This document shows, in pieces, positions 1 to 9,465 of a stretch of 64,000 nucleotides of DNA. Below the pieces are notes generated by a model, which saw only the letters and a program-made list of their open reading frames with translations, was not told the DNA's origin and did not search any database. Every line of letters begins with the position of its first letter. Within the stretch, counting starts at the first letter, position 1. A program made the translations under genes and the position numbers. Origin of the DNA: Sphingobacteriia bacterium (GTDB taxonomy: Bacteria; Pseudomonadota; Alphaproteobacteria; Rickettsiales; 33-17); NCBI GenBank assembly GCA_017304685.1, contig JAFKLR010000003.1:124001-188000 (forward strand). The letters run 5' to 3'.

Positions 1-88
1 TTCCACCTACAATTAATCCAATAATTACTAATACGATTGAAAGTTCTACTAAAGTAAAAGCTTTTGATTTATTGTATATGTAAGACAT
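1..88 (-). CDS. Type IV prepilin-like protein, N-terminal fragment (runs off window)
   Basis: The minus strand from position 88 down to the window edge reads as 29 codons beginning MSYIYNKSKAFTLVELSIV and continuing as an uninterrupted hydrophobic helix. This is the class III signal of type IV pilins and type II pseudopilins: a short basic leader, cleavage before the Phe, and Glu at mature position 5. Alanine, not the usual glycine, precedes the Phe. The mature protein lies outside the window. It follows the pilus genes and comEC on the same strand, so it is probably a further pilin or pseudopilin of the same machine. The prepilin identity is solid; major versus minor pilin cannot be judged. 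Confidence 0.75.
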   Translation of the reverse strand, partial: MSYIYNKSKAFTLVELSIVLVIIGLIVGG

Positions 89-241
89 AATGTGCCTGCA
101 TTAATTTATTTTATTTTTACAATTATAGTACAATATTATACTTTATGTAAATCATTGTCAAATTTATAAATTTATTAATATATTTGTTAATTTAGGATTA
201 ATACGTATATTTTTGTAAAAGAAAATTTTATAAAAGGTTTG

Positions 242-2281
242 TTAATCCCAAATCCTTTTTTTTAGAGAAAAGTTAGAAGCATTAAATAAAAAAAGATTTT
301 TATTATATTCCGAGATATTTAAGATATTTTTACAGGAAGGGGCTAGGGGTATATACGTTAAATTAATTATAACTTTATAATTTTTGCAATAGTCTTCATT
401 TAGGATATTTAAAATTGGATCAAAAATTAAAAGATATTTATATTTTAATTTAATAGTACAGGCGAGATTATCACACGATAAATTAGCAGTATTTACTAAT
501 TCAAAACTCTGAATTTCTTGTTTACCATAATATTTGTGCCAATTTTTCACTATACTATTTCTTTTACTTTTAACGTTTGAATAAAGATAACCGTTTATAT
601 TAATTATAAAATTTTTAGGCTCATTTAAGACAATTAAAAAAGCTTTTTCATGAATAAATATTTCAAATAATAGTGAAGAAATTATAAGCAATATACCAAA
701 TATTTTAATTTTTGTTTTCCAAATAGTGAGCCATATAAAGCCTAAACTTAATAAACATAAAGTTACTGAAGAAATTGAAGAAATATTAATTACAGAACCT
801 GGTAGTGCACTTGTTAAATCAGCAATTTTTGTAAGTAAAATTATTCCGTATTTTATAAAAGGTGAAATTAAATATTCAATGTTAACAAAATATAAAGTTA
901 ACCAAGAAACAGTTAATGGCATAATAATAAAGCTAACTAATGGAATGGCAAATAAATTAGCTAAGATCCCATAATTAGCATAAGAATTAAAGTGATAAAG
1001 AGAAAAAGGGCTTGTTGCAATACCAGCTAGTAATGAAGTAATTACTATACCAAAAAAGTAAAATATAATGCGTGAAAAATGATTTTCAAAGTTAATATAA
1101 GGAGTAACTTTTTTTGTATATATTTCATAAAAACTAATTAATGCAAGTACCGCCGCAAATGACATTTGAAAACTGGGTTTTAAAATTACATCTGGCATCA
1201 TAAGTAAAATTATGAAAGCTGCGAGCGATAAAGATCTTATAGGATGTGGAGATCGATCGAATATTATGGATAATACTATTAAAGTACTCATTATAAAAGC
1301 ACGAATAGCGGCAGTATGTGCGCCTGATAAAAACAAATAAAATAAACTAATTAAAATAGATATAAATCCTGAGAGTTTTTTAAGATCAATTCTTTCAGAT
1401 AAATTTGGAATTAAAGCTAACGTATTTCTAAATAATAAAAAACATATAGCGACTACTAAACTTAAATGCATTCCTGAAACTGCAAGTATATGAGAAAGAC
1501 CTGAATTTCTCATATTATCAAAAATGGTTACGGGTATAGTAGAAGTTTCTCCAATTATAAGAGCAGCAAAAACAGGTCCGTATGTTTTCCCCATTTGGTC
1601 ATAAATTCTGTTTGCAATTGCTTGTCGCAAATGTTCAATTTTTTGATTAAACCAGTTAATTTTTTTTTGTTTTATTATAGTTACATCAGATATGGCATAA
1701 CCAATAGCGCTAATCTGCTGAAAATACGAAACTCTTCTTAAATTATAACCTCCTGGAACCGTATTAGAAGAAGGAGGAGAGAGATTAGCTTTAAACTTTA
1801 TAATGTCACCTACTTTCGTATTATCTATTTTAGTTCGAAAGGAAACTTTAATATTTTTTAGTTTTCTATGGTTGCTGATTTTATCAATAGTGAGAGGTTT
1901 AATAGTTAACCTTGCGCCAATTGTTAGGTTAGTAATTTCATTAACTTGACCTACTATACTTACATTACTAAAATTATGAGGAATAATATAAGTTGAGATC
2001 AAATTAGCTTTTATAGAAGTAAATACAGTACCGAAAGATATTATAAATAAAGTAATAAAAATTATTCTTAAAAAAAAATTTTTATATAAAAAATATAATG
2101 CTAATAAATTGACGATACAAATTGCGATTAGAGTAAAAATAGATGGTTCATAATTTAATGAAAAATAATATAAAATACCGCTTCCAAATAATACTGGTAT
2201 CCAAAGAATCCATTGAGTTTGTTCTTCGTAGAATAGGCTTATTAATCTATTAGAAATAGAAGTAACTTTTAGATTTTTCAT
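242..2281 (-). CDS. comEC: ComEC/Rec2-family inner-membrane DNA-uptake protein
   Basis: A 679-residue polytopic membrane protein. ComEC forms the channel that carries single-stranded DNA across the inner membrane during natural transformation. The N-terminus has membrane helices and a soluble OB-like (DUF4131) part. The core competence domain begins near residue 240 with the family signature GETSTIPVTIFDNMRNSG followed by LSHILAVSGMHLS, then about eight helices. The C-terminal part, where many ComEC proteins carry a metallo-beta-lactamase-like domain, shows no HxHxDH motif and is Cys/Asn-rich; a non-catalytic tail is common in alphaproteobacterial versions (family knowledge). It starts 3 bases after the stop of the 210-aa hypothetical and lies downstream of pilus genes, which fits a DNA-uptake pathway. 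Confidence 0.9.
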   Translation of the reverse strand: MKNLKVTSISNRLISLFYEEQTQWILWIPVLFGSGILYYFSLNYEPSIFTLIAICIVNLLALYFLYKNFFLRIIFITLFIISFGTVFTSIKANLISTYIIPHNFSNVSIVGQVNEITNLTIGARLTIKPLTIDKISNHRKLKNIKVSFRTKIDNTKVGDIIKFKANLSPPSSNTVPGGYNLRRVSYFQQISAIGYAISDVTIIKQKKINWFNQKIEHLRQAIANRIYDQMGKTYGPVFAALIIGETSTIPVTIFDNMRNSGLSHILAVSGMHLSLVVAICFLLFRNTLALIPNLSERIDLKKLSGFISILISLFYLFLSGAHTAAIRAFIMSTLIVLSIIFDRSPHPIRSLSLAAFIILLMMPDVILKPSFQMSFAAVLALISFYEIYTKKVTPYINFENHFSRIIFYFFGIVITSLLAGIATSPFSLYHFNSYANYGILANLFAIPLVSFIIMPLTVSWLTLYFVNIEYLISPFIKYGIILLTKIADLTSALPGSVINISSISSVTLCLLSLGFIWLTIWKTKIKIFGILLIISSLLFEIFIHEKAFLIVLNEPKNFIININGYLYSNVKSKRNSIVKNWHKYYGKQEIQSFELVNTANLSCDNLACTIKLKYKYLLIFDPILNILNEDYCKNYKVIINLTYIPLAPSCKNILNISEYNKNLFLFNASNFSLKKRIWD

Positions 2282-2284
2282 TGA

Positions 2285-2917
2285 TTAAATGCCAAGTGTA
2301 TGAGAAGACTTTCTTTCACCTAATTCTTTAAAATCTTTAGCTTCTTTAATCTCTTTTCGCTTAAGTTCTTCTTGTCTTTTATCCAATTCTAATCTTTCAG
2401 ATTCATATAAAGAATTTTTAATTATATTGTCAACAGCTTGCACATAGGCAATTTTATTATTGATTTGCTGTATCATAATAATTTTAGTCAATTCGTTTAA
2501 TATGTGTTTTGTAACAACATTTCTAATATTGTTTAGTTTTTCTGATTTAATAAAAGATTTATTTTCTTGTTCTTGTAATTTTTTAGAATATTTTTCAGAA
2601 AAATTCTGATGTATTAAGCTCATTATAAATTTTATAACATCTTGAGCATTTACATTTTTGCCTTCTTTTTTAAGTTGTATTATTAAACCTTTAATTGAAT
2701 TTTCCAAACTATGTCGTTCTTCAGTATTTAATTGGTTAATTCCAGACTCAATACCATGTTTTGCCATTTCGCTAAGTAATTTATAAATTAGTGCAAGTAA
2801 TTCATGTTCATGACCAGAAGCTTGTAATAAATTATCTAGATCATCAATTACATCGTTATTTTCTAACTCTTTGATTAATCTATCTTTTAAATTATCTTCG
2901 CGGAAATTTTTATCCAT
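2285..2917 (-). CDS. Hypothetical helical protein between pilin and comEC
   Basis: 210 residues, not recognised. It is very charged and predicted helical throughout, with no signal peptide or membrane span and a Lys/Glu-rich coiled-coil-like C-terminus (around residues 170-205). Its stop is 3 bases before the comEC start, so the two are probably co-transcribed. The gap of about 75 bases to the upstream Cys-rich prepilin gene also allows one transcript for the whole cluster. A cytoplasmic accessory role in the pilus or uptake system is a guess from position only. Confidence 0.6.
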   Translation of the reverse strand: MDKNFREDNLKDRLIKELENNDVIDDLDNLLQASGHEHELLALIYKLLSEMAKHGIESGINQLNTEERHSLENSIKGLIIQLKKEGKNVNAQDVIKFIMSLIHQNFSEKYSKKLQEQENKSFIKSEKLNNIRNVVTKHILNELTKIIMIQQINNKIAYVQAVDNIIKNSLYESERLELDKRQEELKRKEIKEAKDFKELGERKSSHTLGI

Positions 2918-2991
2918 AACATTGTCTTATTTATCTTTTTTTAATAAATTTATACAATATTATTATATAAGTGTAAACATTATATTAATTT

Positions 2992-5370
2992 TTAGTGGAA
3001 ACAAATGAACTCACTATTGCAAGCTGAACATCTGTTACCTGGCCCACCATTTTCAGCAGGAGAAACTTCACTCGGGGAAGCGCCTGAAATATCACATATT
3101 TTGTTATTATCTAAATCATTGTAAAAATGTAGATATGCACTATTATTCGACATAACAAGTCCATTACTTGGATTTGTATAATTACTTGTAAGAGCATTGA
3201 CAGCTGCAATTCGGTTATTATCCGTTGTAGTAATAATGCCAGCAGTCGAACACATATCAACCCATATCCCTCTTGCATTACAAATTAAATTTGCATTATT
3301 TCCTCCACCTGGATTTGCAGTACTAGATGTTATTAATTCGCGGGTAAAACCACTACCCGAAACATCAGTTTGATCACAATAAGGTGAACCTGCAACAACG
3401 GTTGAAGCAGGAGCTGTCATAGTTAAAATTGTATATTCTCCGTGTTCAGGAGCAACGGTTTGAGGCCATCTGCTATAATATGTTAAATTAGTTTCTGTTA
3501 CATCAGTAGTATTATTCCAATTAAGTTGAGCGCAATTTCCTGCAGCGCAAGCTCCGTTTCTCGCTTGCCATGTCCCATCAAACCCGCATCTTCTGGTTGC
3601 TGAAGTATTATTATTAGAAGTATTAGTGTAAGGTGCTGTAGCGCAAGTAACTTGCGCAAGTGTTGAATTAGAATGAGCTAAATAAGTACCTTGTGCCTGG
3701 TTGTAATTGCCCCAGCCTGTATTTTGCGAAGGTACTTCTGTTCCTGAACCAGTGTTCGACATACAGGCCCTTCTGCTACAATTAAAATGTAATCTCCATG
3801 TTCCATCAGAATGACAAACTTCATACACTTCGCCTGTTTCATTTTGATTACACGTGATGTTTTTGGATAACCTAAATGCACCAACAGGCTCTCCTCCACA
3901 TGTAATTGGTTTGCATTCATCACGAGTTGTTAAATAATTTCCTGTTGATACACAAACTTGAATATGACTGCCTGTATAGCCAGTAGGACATCCTATGTCA
4001 CGTGTAACCCCTGGAGTACAAGCAGCTCCAGTATATATTGGTAAACAATAACTATTCTGTTGAGGGCCAAAAGTTACATAAGTACTTGTACCACCAGGGT
4101 TGTTACCTGGAGTAGTTAATTGACATGTGTTTCTAATTACACCAGCTGCAACCATTGTGTAATTGCCATTTACACAATTATTAGATCCGCCGGCTGCCAT
4201 GCTACCAATGCTAATAGCTCCAGTGCAATTAGGTAAAGCACTGCAAGCATTTGTTACGGTAGTCCATTGTTTAGGGTTAGCTCCTGTATTAGGACATTGT
4301 TGAATAACATAGCCACTTTGGCCAACAGGACAAGATAAATTTCTTGTTACAACATTCGCTGAATCATTACTATGAGGTATTCTACATTGAGCAGTAGTAT
4401 CTATAGAACAGCCTGAGGTATTAATGGAAAAATAGCCGCTAGTTTGACAAGTTAAAACGACATTACCGCTCCAACCGAAAGGGCAAGGCCAATTAATAGA
4501 AGAACCGCTTGAAACACCAAATCCGCATTTTACTGCTTCGCAACTATTTTTTGTAACAACCCAAGCAGCTCCTCCACTTGTTTGTACACATTCCTCTATA
4601 ATTTTTCCTATTGTCCCGGCAGAACATGCTTGAGTTGAGCTTTGTCTTACAGAGCCAAGTGGATAGCCACCTGTACATGTTTGTTTAGTTCCACTAATAT
4701 TACTTTTTAATTCTATAAAAAATGCCATTCTACATGCTAAATTAGTATTAGCTGAATTGTATTGACCACTAGCAAGAACACATGAATTTAAAGCAACGTT
4801 ACTTCCATCATATCCTCTAATTTTACCAACATTAGGTAAGCCATCATCATATTTTAAATCAATTTGATTTGCTTCTGACGGAGTTAAAATTGCTAAGTCA
4901 TTATTAGTATTTGAGTAACCGTCAAAAGATATAAGTAAACCGTTTGGATCATTTAATACTCTAAAGCCTGAACCTTCAATAGGGCCAGCAGGTACTCCTC
5001 CTATCATACTTCCTGAAGTTGCTTTATATCTATCAAGTGCCGAGCCGCTAAAATTCCCCAGAATTAAATTAGCGTTTGATAAATGTCTCCAGAATAAAAC
5101 ATCTTCATTGCCATCTATTATACCATTCGCATTTCCTTGTCCTCCTGCGGTTACAGAAGTTGAAGAATCAGATATATCTCCCGGTATATTTTTATATTTA
5201 GTTTCAAAAGTATTTACAGCATTTTTAAAACGTTCTATGTCGCTCATAATTTTTGTAATTTTAGCAGATCTTACCAGTTGATTTCCAGCAGTTATTCCAC
5301 TTGCAATTACTGCAATAATTAAAATAACTACGCTCATTTCAAGAATGGTGAAGCCTGTTTTTTTTGCCAT
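2992..5370 (-). CDS. Giant Cys-rich type IV prepilin / pilus-tip-like protein
   Basis: 792 residues, about five times the usual pilin length. The N-terminus MAKKTGFTILEMSVVILIIAVIASG is a textbook prepilin signal: basic leader, Gly before the cleavage site, mature Phe1 and Glu5, then a 20-residue hydrophobic helix. Residues 30-190 look like a pilin head (ALDRYKATSG, GDISDSS). From about residue 197 to the end the protein is packed with cysteines in recurring modules of the form CPxGxxGxxxxxC followed some 10-15 residues later by another Cys, and is Asn/Thr/Ser/Gly-rich. This resembles disulfide-bonded adhesion modules, so a minor tip pilin or adhesin is likely. It starts 1 base after the stop of the PilC gene. 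Confidence 0.8.
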   Translation of the reverse strand: MAKKTGFTILEMSVVILIIAVIASGITAGNQLVRSAKITKIMSDIERFKNAVNTFETKYKNIPGDISDSSTSVTAGGQGNANGIIDGNEDVLFWRHLSNANLILGNFSGSALDRYKATSGSMIGGVPAGPIEGSGFRVLNDPNGLLISFDGYSNTNNDLAILTPSEANQIDLKYDDGLPNVGKIRGYDGSNVALNSCVLASGQYNSANTNLACRMAFFIELKSNISGTKQTCTGGYPLGSVRQSSTQACSAGTIGKIIEECVQTSGGAAWVVTKNSCEAVKCGFGVSSGSSINWPCPFGWSGNVVLTCQTSGYFSINTSGCSIDTTAQCRIPHSNDSANVVTRNLSCPVGQSGYVIQQCPNTGANPKQWTTVTNACSALPNCTGAISIGSMAAGGSNNCVNGNYTMVAAGVIRNTCQLTTPGNNPGGTSTYVTFGPQQNSYCLPIYTGAACTPGVTRDIGCPTGYTGSHIQVCVSTGNYLTTRDECKPITCGGEPVGAFRLSKNITCNQNETGEVYEVCHSDGTWRLHFNCSRRACMSNTGSGTEVPSQNTGWGNYNQAQGTYLAHSNSTLAQVTCATAPYTNTSNNNTSATRRCGFDGTWQARNGACAAGNCAQLNWNNTTDVTETNLTYYSRWPQTVAPEHGEYTILTMTAPASTVVAGSPYCDQTDVSGSGFTRELITSSTANPGGGNNANLICNARGIWVDMCSTAGIITTTDNNRIAAVNALTSNYTNPSNGLVMSNNSAYLHFYNDLDNNKICDISGASPSEVSPAENGGPGNRCSACNSEFICFH

Positions 5371-5371
5371 A

Positions 5372-6574
5372 TTAGAATCTTAATTTTGTTAAGCTTGAAT
5401 AAAGTGGCCCAAACACTGCCACAGATACCCATAACATGATTCCACCTAATATTAATGTTAAGGTTGGTTGGATCATTCCAATCATGCTATTAACGGAATC
5501 ATTTACCTCTCTATCAAAAAAATAATTAACATTTTCAAGGGTGGAGTCAATTCTACCACTTTCTTCTCCAACTTTAATCATTCTTATTACCATTGACGGG
5601 AATTGATTTGATAGTACCATAGATCCTGTTAAACTATTACCCTCTGAAACTCCTGTTTTAACATAGCCTACTGCTTCTTTAATAACTAAATTATTAACTA
5701 CATTTTGAGCAATATCTAAACAGTCTAAGATATTAATTCCACTACGATATGTGATTGATAAAAATCTACAAAAGCGTGCCATTTCAATTTTTCTGATAGT
5801 TTCACCTATTTTTGGAATTTTAAGTAATAACGCATGCACTGAAAACTTAAATTCATAAGAGATTTTACAGCCTATTTTAATAGTCGTAAAAAATACTATT
5901 GGTACTATAAAAATAAGAGGCCAATTACTTTCAAAAAATTTTGAAGTTGCAATTAATGCAAGAGTATATATTGGTAAATCAAAACCTTGAGCTATCAAAA
6001 ATTTAGATAGCTGCGGTATTACAAATAACATCATTACGCTAATAACGCCAATCATTAATAGAACTAGAAATACAGGGTAATAACTGGCTTTTTTAATTTT
6101 ATTTCTAATTTCATCTACCCATTTTAAATGTTCTGCTAAATGATGAAATACATCTCCTAAATTACCAGTTTTTTCACCAGCTGAAACTAACCCTACAAAA
6201 ACCTGATCAAATATATTTGGATGTTCACTTAATGCTTGTGAAAGCATATTGCCTTGGCTAATTGAATCGTAAATACTTGCCATTAAATTTTTTACTGGAT
6301 GACTATCAGAAGTATCGCGCATATCTCCTATAGCATCAAGTAAAGGTACGCCAGCTTTTTCTAATTGCTCTAGCTGAACGCACATAATTATTAAATCATG
6401 CATAGTTACAGTTTTGCTTTGCATAAAAGTAGATTCTGTAACTATAGTTTGATCTACTAAATCTAAGCCGATAGTTTGTAATTTATGTTCTAATTCTAAT
6501 TCGCTTACTGCGTTTAGTACACCGCTAACTGATTTACCTTTTGCATTTAAAGCTTTATATTTAAATTGTGGCAT
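5372..6574 (-). CDS. Type II secretion/type IV pilus platform protein (GspF/PilC family)
   Basis: 400 residues, normal for the family. GspF/PilC is the inner-membrane platform that the assembly ATPase turns to insert or extract pilins. It has the N-terminal Q-F-K-Y-K-A-L-N-A-K-G start of the family and two tandem T2SSF domains (about 65-190 and 270-395) with three hydrophobic spans (about 170-190, 215-235 and 370-392). The repeated GEKTGNLGDVF and GEESGRIDSTL segments are the family hallmark. It lies between the ATPase gene (3-base gap) and the large prepilin gene (1-base gap), a typical operon order. Secretion versus pilus role cannot be decided without a secretin or prepilin peptidase, neither of which is in the window. 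Confidence 0.95.
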   Translation of the reverse strand: MPQFKYKALNAKGKSVSGVLNAVSELELEHKLQTIGLDLVDQTIVTESTFMQSKTVTMHDLIIMCVQLEQLEKAGVPLLDAIGDMRDTSDSHPVKNLMASIYDSISQGNMLSQALSEHPNIFDQVFVGLVSAGEKTGNLGDVFHHLAEHLKWVDEIRNKIKKASYYPVFLVLLMIGVISVMMLFVIPQLSKFLIAQGFDLPIYTLALIATSKFFESNWPLIFIVPIVFFTTIKIGCKISYEFKFSVHALLLKIPKIGETIRKIEMARFCRFLSITYRSGINILDCLDIAQNVVNNLVIKEAVGYVKTGVSEGNSLTGSMVLSNQFPSMVIRMIKVGEESGRIDSTLENVNYFFDREVNDSVNSMIGMIQPTLTLILGGIMLWVSVAVFGPLYSSLTKLRF

Positions 6575-6577
6575 GGT

Positions 6578-8305
6578 TTATAACCTCGATGTAATATCAA
6601 CAGCGCCAATTAATGATTCTAAATCAGTAACGCCTGCTATCACTTTTAAAGAACCATCATCTAACATACTTTTAAATCCTTTGGATGTTGCGTAATCAAT
6701 CATGAATTTACGTGTGGCATTAGTGGCGATTAATTCATCAAATCCCTTATCAATTTCTAATACTTCGCTAATAGCTATTCGTCCTTTGTAACCTGTGAAT
6801 CCACAAATTTCACAACCAACTTTTTTATATAAAGTTAGCGGATTTGCGGTATCTACACCTAAGATTTTACATTCTGCTGTATCAGCTGTATAAGGTTCTT
6901 TGCAATGACTGCAAAGTTTGCGGGCGAGTCTTTGAGCAATAATACAAATTAAGTTACCGGATAATAAACTGTTATCAACCCCAATGTCCCTAAGTCGTGC
7001 TATAGCACCAATTGAATCATTTGTATGTAAAGTGGTATATACTTGATGTCCTGTCATTGCAGCTCTTAAAGCCATTGTAGCAGTTTCATGATCTCTAACT
7101 TCACCTACAAATATTACATCAGGATCTTGACGTAGTAATGATTTAATACCATCAGTAAAATCTAAACTTGCACCTTCACGAATATTTGTTTGTCTAATTA
7201 AAGCGAGTCTATATTCCACTGGATCTTCCAGGGTCATTATATTTTTTTCTATAGTATTTATATGATTTAAGATTGAATAAAGAGTAGTAGTTTTACCGCT
7301 ACCGGTAGGACCAGTAACAATAATAATACCCTCTGGTCTTAAAATAAGTTTTTTAAGTAAATGACTGTTTTGTTCGCTAAATCCAAGGTTTTCAACAGGA
7401 ACTAAAGATTGTTTACTATCTAAAATTCTCATAACAATATTTTCGCCGTGAATAGTTGGCTGAGTTGCTACCCTAAAATCGATTTCTCTTCCTAAAACGT
7501 TGTAATTTATTCTACCATCTTGAGGATTTCTATTTTCGGCTATATTCATCTTTGATAAAATTTTTATTCTAACAACAATAGCGGGCCAATATTCTTTGTG
7601 AAATGATCGTATTTGTCTTAATTTTCCATCGATTCTATAGCGGAGTCTTACAAAAGATTCCTCAGGTTCAAAGTGCAGATCGGAAGCATTATTCTTAATT
7701 CCATCAATTAAAAATGCATCAACTAACCTTACAGTAGGATTTACATAATCGTTAGTATTTGTGGTAAAGTTTTTATTTTCACCAACCCCAGTTTCAATTT
7801 CTTTTAAAATACCCTCAATAGACATTTCGTATTTATAATATTGATCTATAGCTTCTAAAATTTGACCTTCTGCAGCATAAAATGTAATTATTTTTTGATT
7901 TTTACCAAAATATTTTTTAAGTTGATCAATTATAAGAATGTTATAAATATCGGCTACTGCGATCGTTACAGAATCTTCAGTTGAGGTAACTGGTATAGCT
8001 TTACATCTAATAGCTACATCCTTAGGAATCTGGTTAATAAGCTTCGGATCTAAAACTGTAGCTTTTAAATCTAAATTTTTAACGCCGGAAGTTTCTGCTA
8101 AAATTTGACTTAAAGAGCTTTCTGTAATGAAACCTAATTCAACTAAAATTTGTCCAATTAATTTATCTTTTGAACGTTCAGTTCTTTGTTCACGTAAAGC
8201 AATTTCTACTTGATCCTTTGAAACTAAACCTTTCTCGATGAGTACTTCACCCAGTTTCAAAGAAACTTTATCATTTTTTTGTGGTGGTTCGTTTTCAAAT
8301 GTCAT
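6578..8305 (-). CDS. Type II secretion/type IV pilus assembly ATPase (GspE/PilB family)
   Basis: 575 residues. It hydrolyses ATP in the cytoplasm to drive pilin polymerisation. It has an N-terminal MshEN/T2SSE_N domain (about 15-160), a linker, then the ATPase core with Walker A GPTGSGKTTT (about 331), the Asp box, Walker B IFVGEVRD, and the His box TTLHTND. The PilB/GspE zinc site is present as two CxxC pairs (LCSHCKEP and GCEICG, about 465-510), which favours an extension ATPase over a PilT retraction ATPase. It is the first gene of the minus-strand pilus cluster; the 140-base region to the divergent GNAT gene should hold the promoter. Confidence 0.96.
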   Translation of the reverse strand: MTFENEPPQKNDKVSLKLGEVLIEKGLVSKDQVEIALREQRTERSKDKLIGQILVELGFITESSLSQILAETSGVKNLDLKATVLDPKLINQIPKDVAIRCKAIPVTSTEDSVTIAVADIYNILIIDQLKKYFGKNQKIITFYAAEGQILEAIDQYYKYEMSIEGILKEIETGVGENKNFTTNTNDYVNPTVRLVDAFLIDGIKNNASDLHFEPEESFVRLRYRIDGKLRQIRSFHKEYWPAIVVRIKILSKMNIAENRNPQDGRINYNVLGREIDFRVATQPTIHGENIVMRILDSKQSLVPVENLGFSEQNSHLLKKLILRPEGIIIVTGPTGSGKTTTLYSILNHINTIEKNIMTLEDPVEYRLALIRQTNIREGASLDFTDGIKSLLRQDPDVIFVGEVRDHETATMALRAAMTGHQVYTTLHTNDSIGAIARLRDIGVDNSLLSGNLICIIAQRLARKLCSHCKEPYTADTAECKILGVDTANPLTLYKKVGCEICGFTGYKGRIAISEVLEIDKGFDELIATNATRKFMIDYATSKGFKSMLDDGSLKVIAGVTDLESLIGAVDITSRL

Positions 8306-8446
8306 AGCACAACTAGTTTGTGATTTAATTAAATTTTACATCTTTTTTAAATAAAATTAAAGAGTTTAGTTGCTATAAATTTTATAAAAAGCTATATTTA
8401 GTTAAAAATTCCATTTTTAATATTAACATTTAGTTAATTACCTGTT

Positions 8447-8875
8447 ATGGAACAAATAAAAAATATTAGGGATTGTCTTTATAATGATGAAGTGCAAATT
8501 CTTTTTAGAGATGTAGTAGGCTATCCGAGCCCTGAAAAAATTTCATTAGTAATCAAAACTTATACCTTTTCAAAAAAATACTTTATTTTCGGGTATTTTA
8601 ACCCTAACTTACAAGGATTTATTGGAGGTTTAATTAAAAGAAATTATATAATAATTAACCACATTGTAGTTAATAAGAATAAAAGAAAAAAAGGTGTTGG
8701 AAAAAAATTAATAAAGTTTGTATTCTGTAACTTTGGAAAAACATTTGTATATGCGGAAACTGATACTGATAGTATAGGTTTTTACAAAAAACTTGGTTTT
8801 AAGTGTATGAAATATAAAGCAAAGTTTGCAAATAGATATAAATGTATTAAATTGAATTATAAGTTTAAAAGGTAA
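8447..8875 (+). CDS. GNAT-family N-acetyltransferase
   Basis: 142 residues, the size of a single GNAT domain. It uses acetyl-CoA to acetylate an amine; the substrate is unknown. The acetyl-CoA pyrophosphate loop (motif A) is visible as HIVVNKNKRKKGVGKKLIKFV (about 70-90), followed by the motif B region with the typical GFYKKLGFKC strand-loop (about 118-127). The gene is Lys-rich. It is divergent from the pilus ATPase and followed 5 bases later by cutA, so the two may share a transcript. Confidence 0.85.
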   Translation: MEQIKNIRDCLYNDEVQILFRDVVGYPSPEKISLVIKTYTFSKKYFIFGYFNPNLQGFIGGLIKRNYIIINHIVVNKNKRKKGVGKKLIKFVFCNFGKTFVYAETDTDSIGFYKKLGFKCMKYKAKFANRYKCIKLNYKFKR

Positions 8876-8880
8876 AACTT

Positions 8881-9198
8881 ATGGCAAATGAATTAGTTTT
8901 AATATATTCGACAGCACCAAATATTGCAGAAGCAAGAGTAATTGCGCATGAATTAGTGAAAAGTAGGTCTGCAGCTTGTGTAAATATTGTGCCTAATATG
9001 ACATCCGTTTACTATTGGAATAATGAAATTCAGGAAGGTAACGAGGTTATATTAATTATAAAAACCCTAAGAAAGCGTTTTTCCGAGGTTGAAGATATTA
9101 TAAAAGACTTTTGCTCATACGAGGTACCTTGCATAATAGAGCTTACTCTTGGTGAGGTAGAAAAAAATTTTGCAAAATGGCTTGCCAATTATTCATGA
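8881..9198 (+). CDS. cutA: CutA divalent-cation tolerance family protein
   Basis: 105 residues, full length. CutA is a small trimeric ferredoxin-fold protein related to PII signalling proteins and linked to copper and divalent-cation tolerance; its biochemical role is unsettled. The family pattern is clear: an N-terminal strand with ST.PN..EA...A..LV, then the hallmark AACVNIVPNMTSVYYWNNEIQ (about 32-52), EVILIIKT, and the EVPCIIEL strand with a terminal W. It lies directly after the GNAT gene and before tRNA-Gln. Confidence 0.95.
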   Translation: MANELVLIYSTAPNIAEARVIAHELVKSRSAACVNIVPNMTSVYYWNNEIQEGNEVILIIKTLRKRFSEVEDIIKDFCSYEVPCIIELTLGEVEKNFAKWLANYS

Positions 9199-9232
9199 GG
9201 TGTGTATATTCTCACATGCTTTAAACAAGTAT

Positions 9233-9307
9233 TGGGGTGTAGCCAAGTGGTAAGGCAACGGATTTTGATTCCGTCATTCGAAGGTTCGAATCCTTCCTCC
9301 CCAGCCA
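9233..9307 (+). tRNA. tRNA-Gln(TTG)
   Basis: A complete cloverleaf can be drawn: acceptor TGGGGTG with CTCCCCA, D arm GCC/GGC, anticodon stem ACGGA/TCCGT around a TTTTGAT loop whose central TTG is a glutamine anticodon, T arm GAAGG/CCTTC with TTCGAAT loop, discriminator G and an encoded CCA. One T-T mismatch sits at acceptor positions 6 and 67. It lies about 35 bases after cutA. Confidence 0.97.
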
Positions 9308-9465
9308 TTCAAAGTTATAATAATCTTAAAATTATATAATCTGCATCGACTTTCATAAATTAATTCTTTTTTATATAACTAATTTTCTTTATTTGCTGAA
9401 TTTAAAAAATAGTTTATAGTCCATTCTAAATTTAATGTTCGTTTAAAGCTATAAGGGATAAATTT

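Noticed and set aside
726-974. 82-codon plus-strand ORF inside comEC
   Set aside because: Lies wholly within the conserved comEC coding region on the other strand, has no recognisable domain and no ribosome-binding site; a shadow frame.
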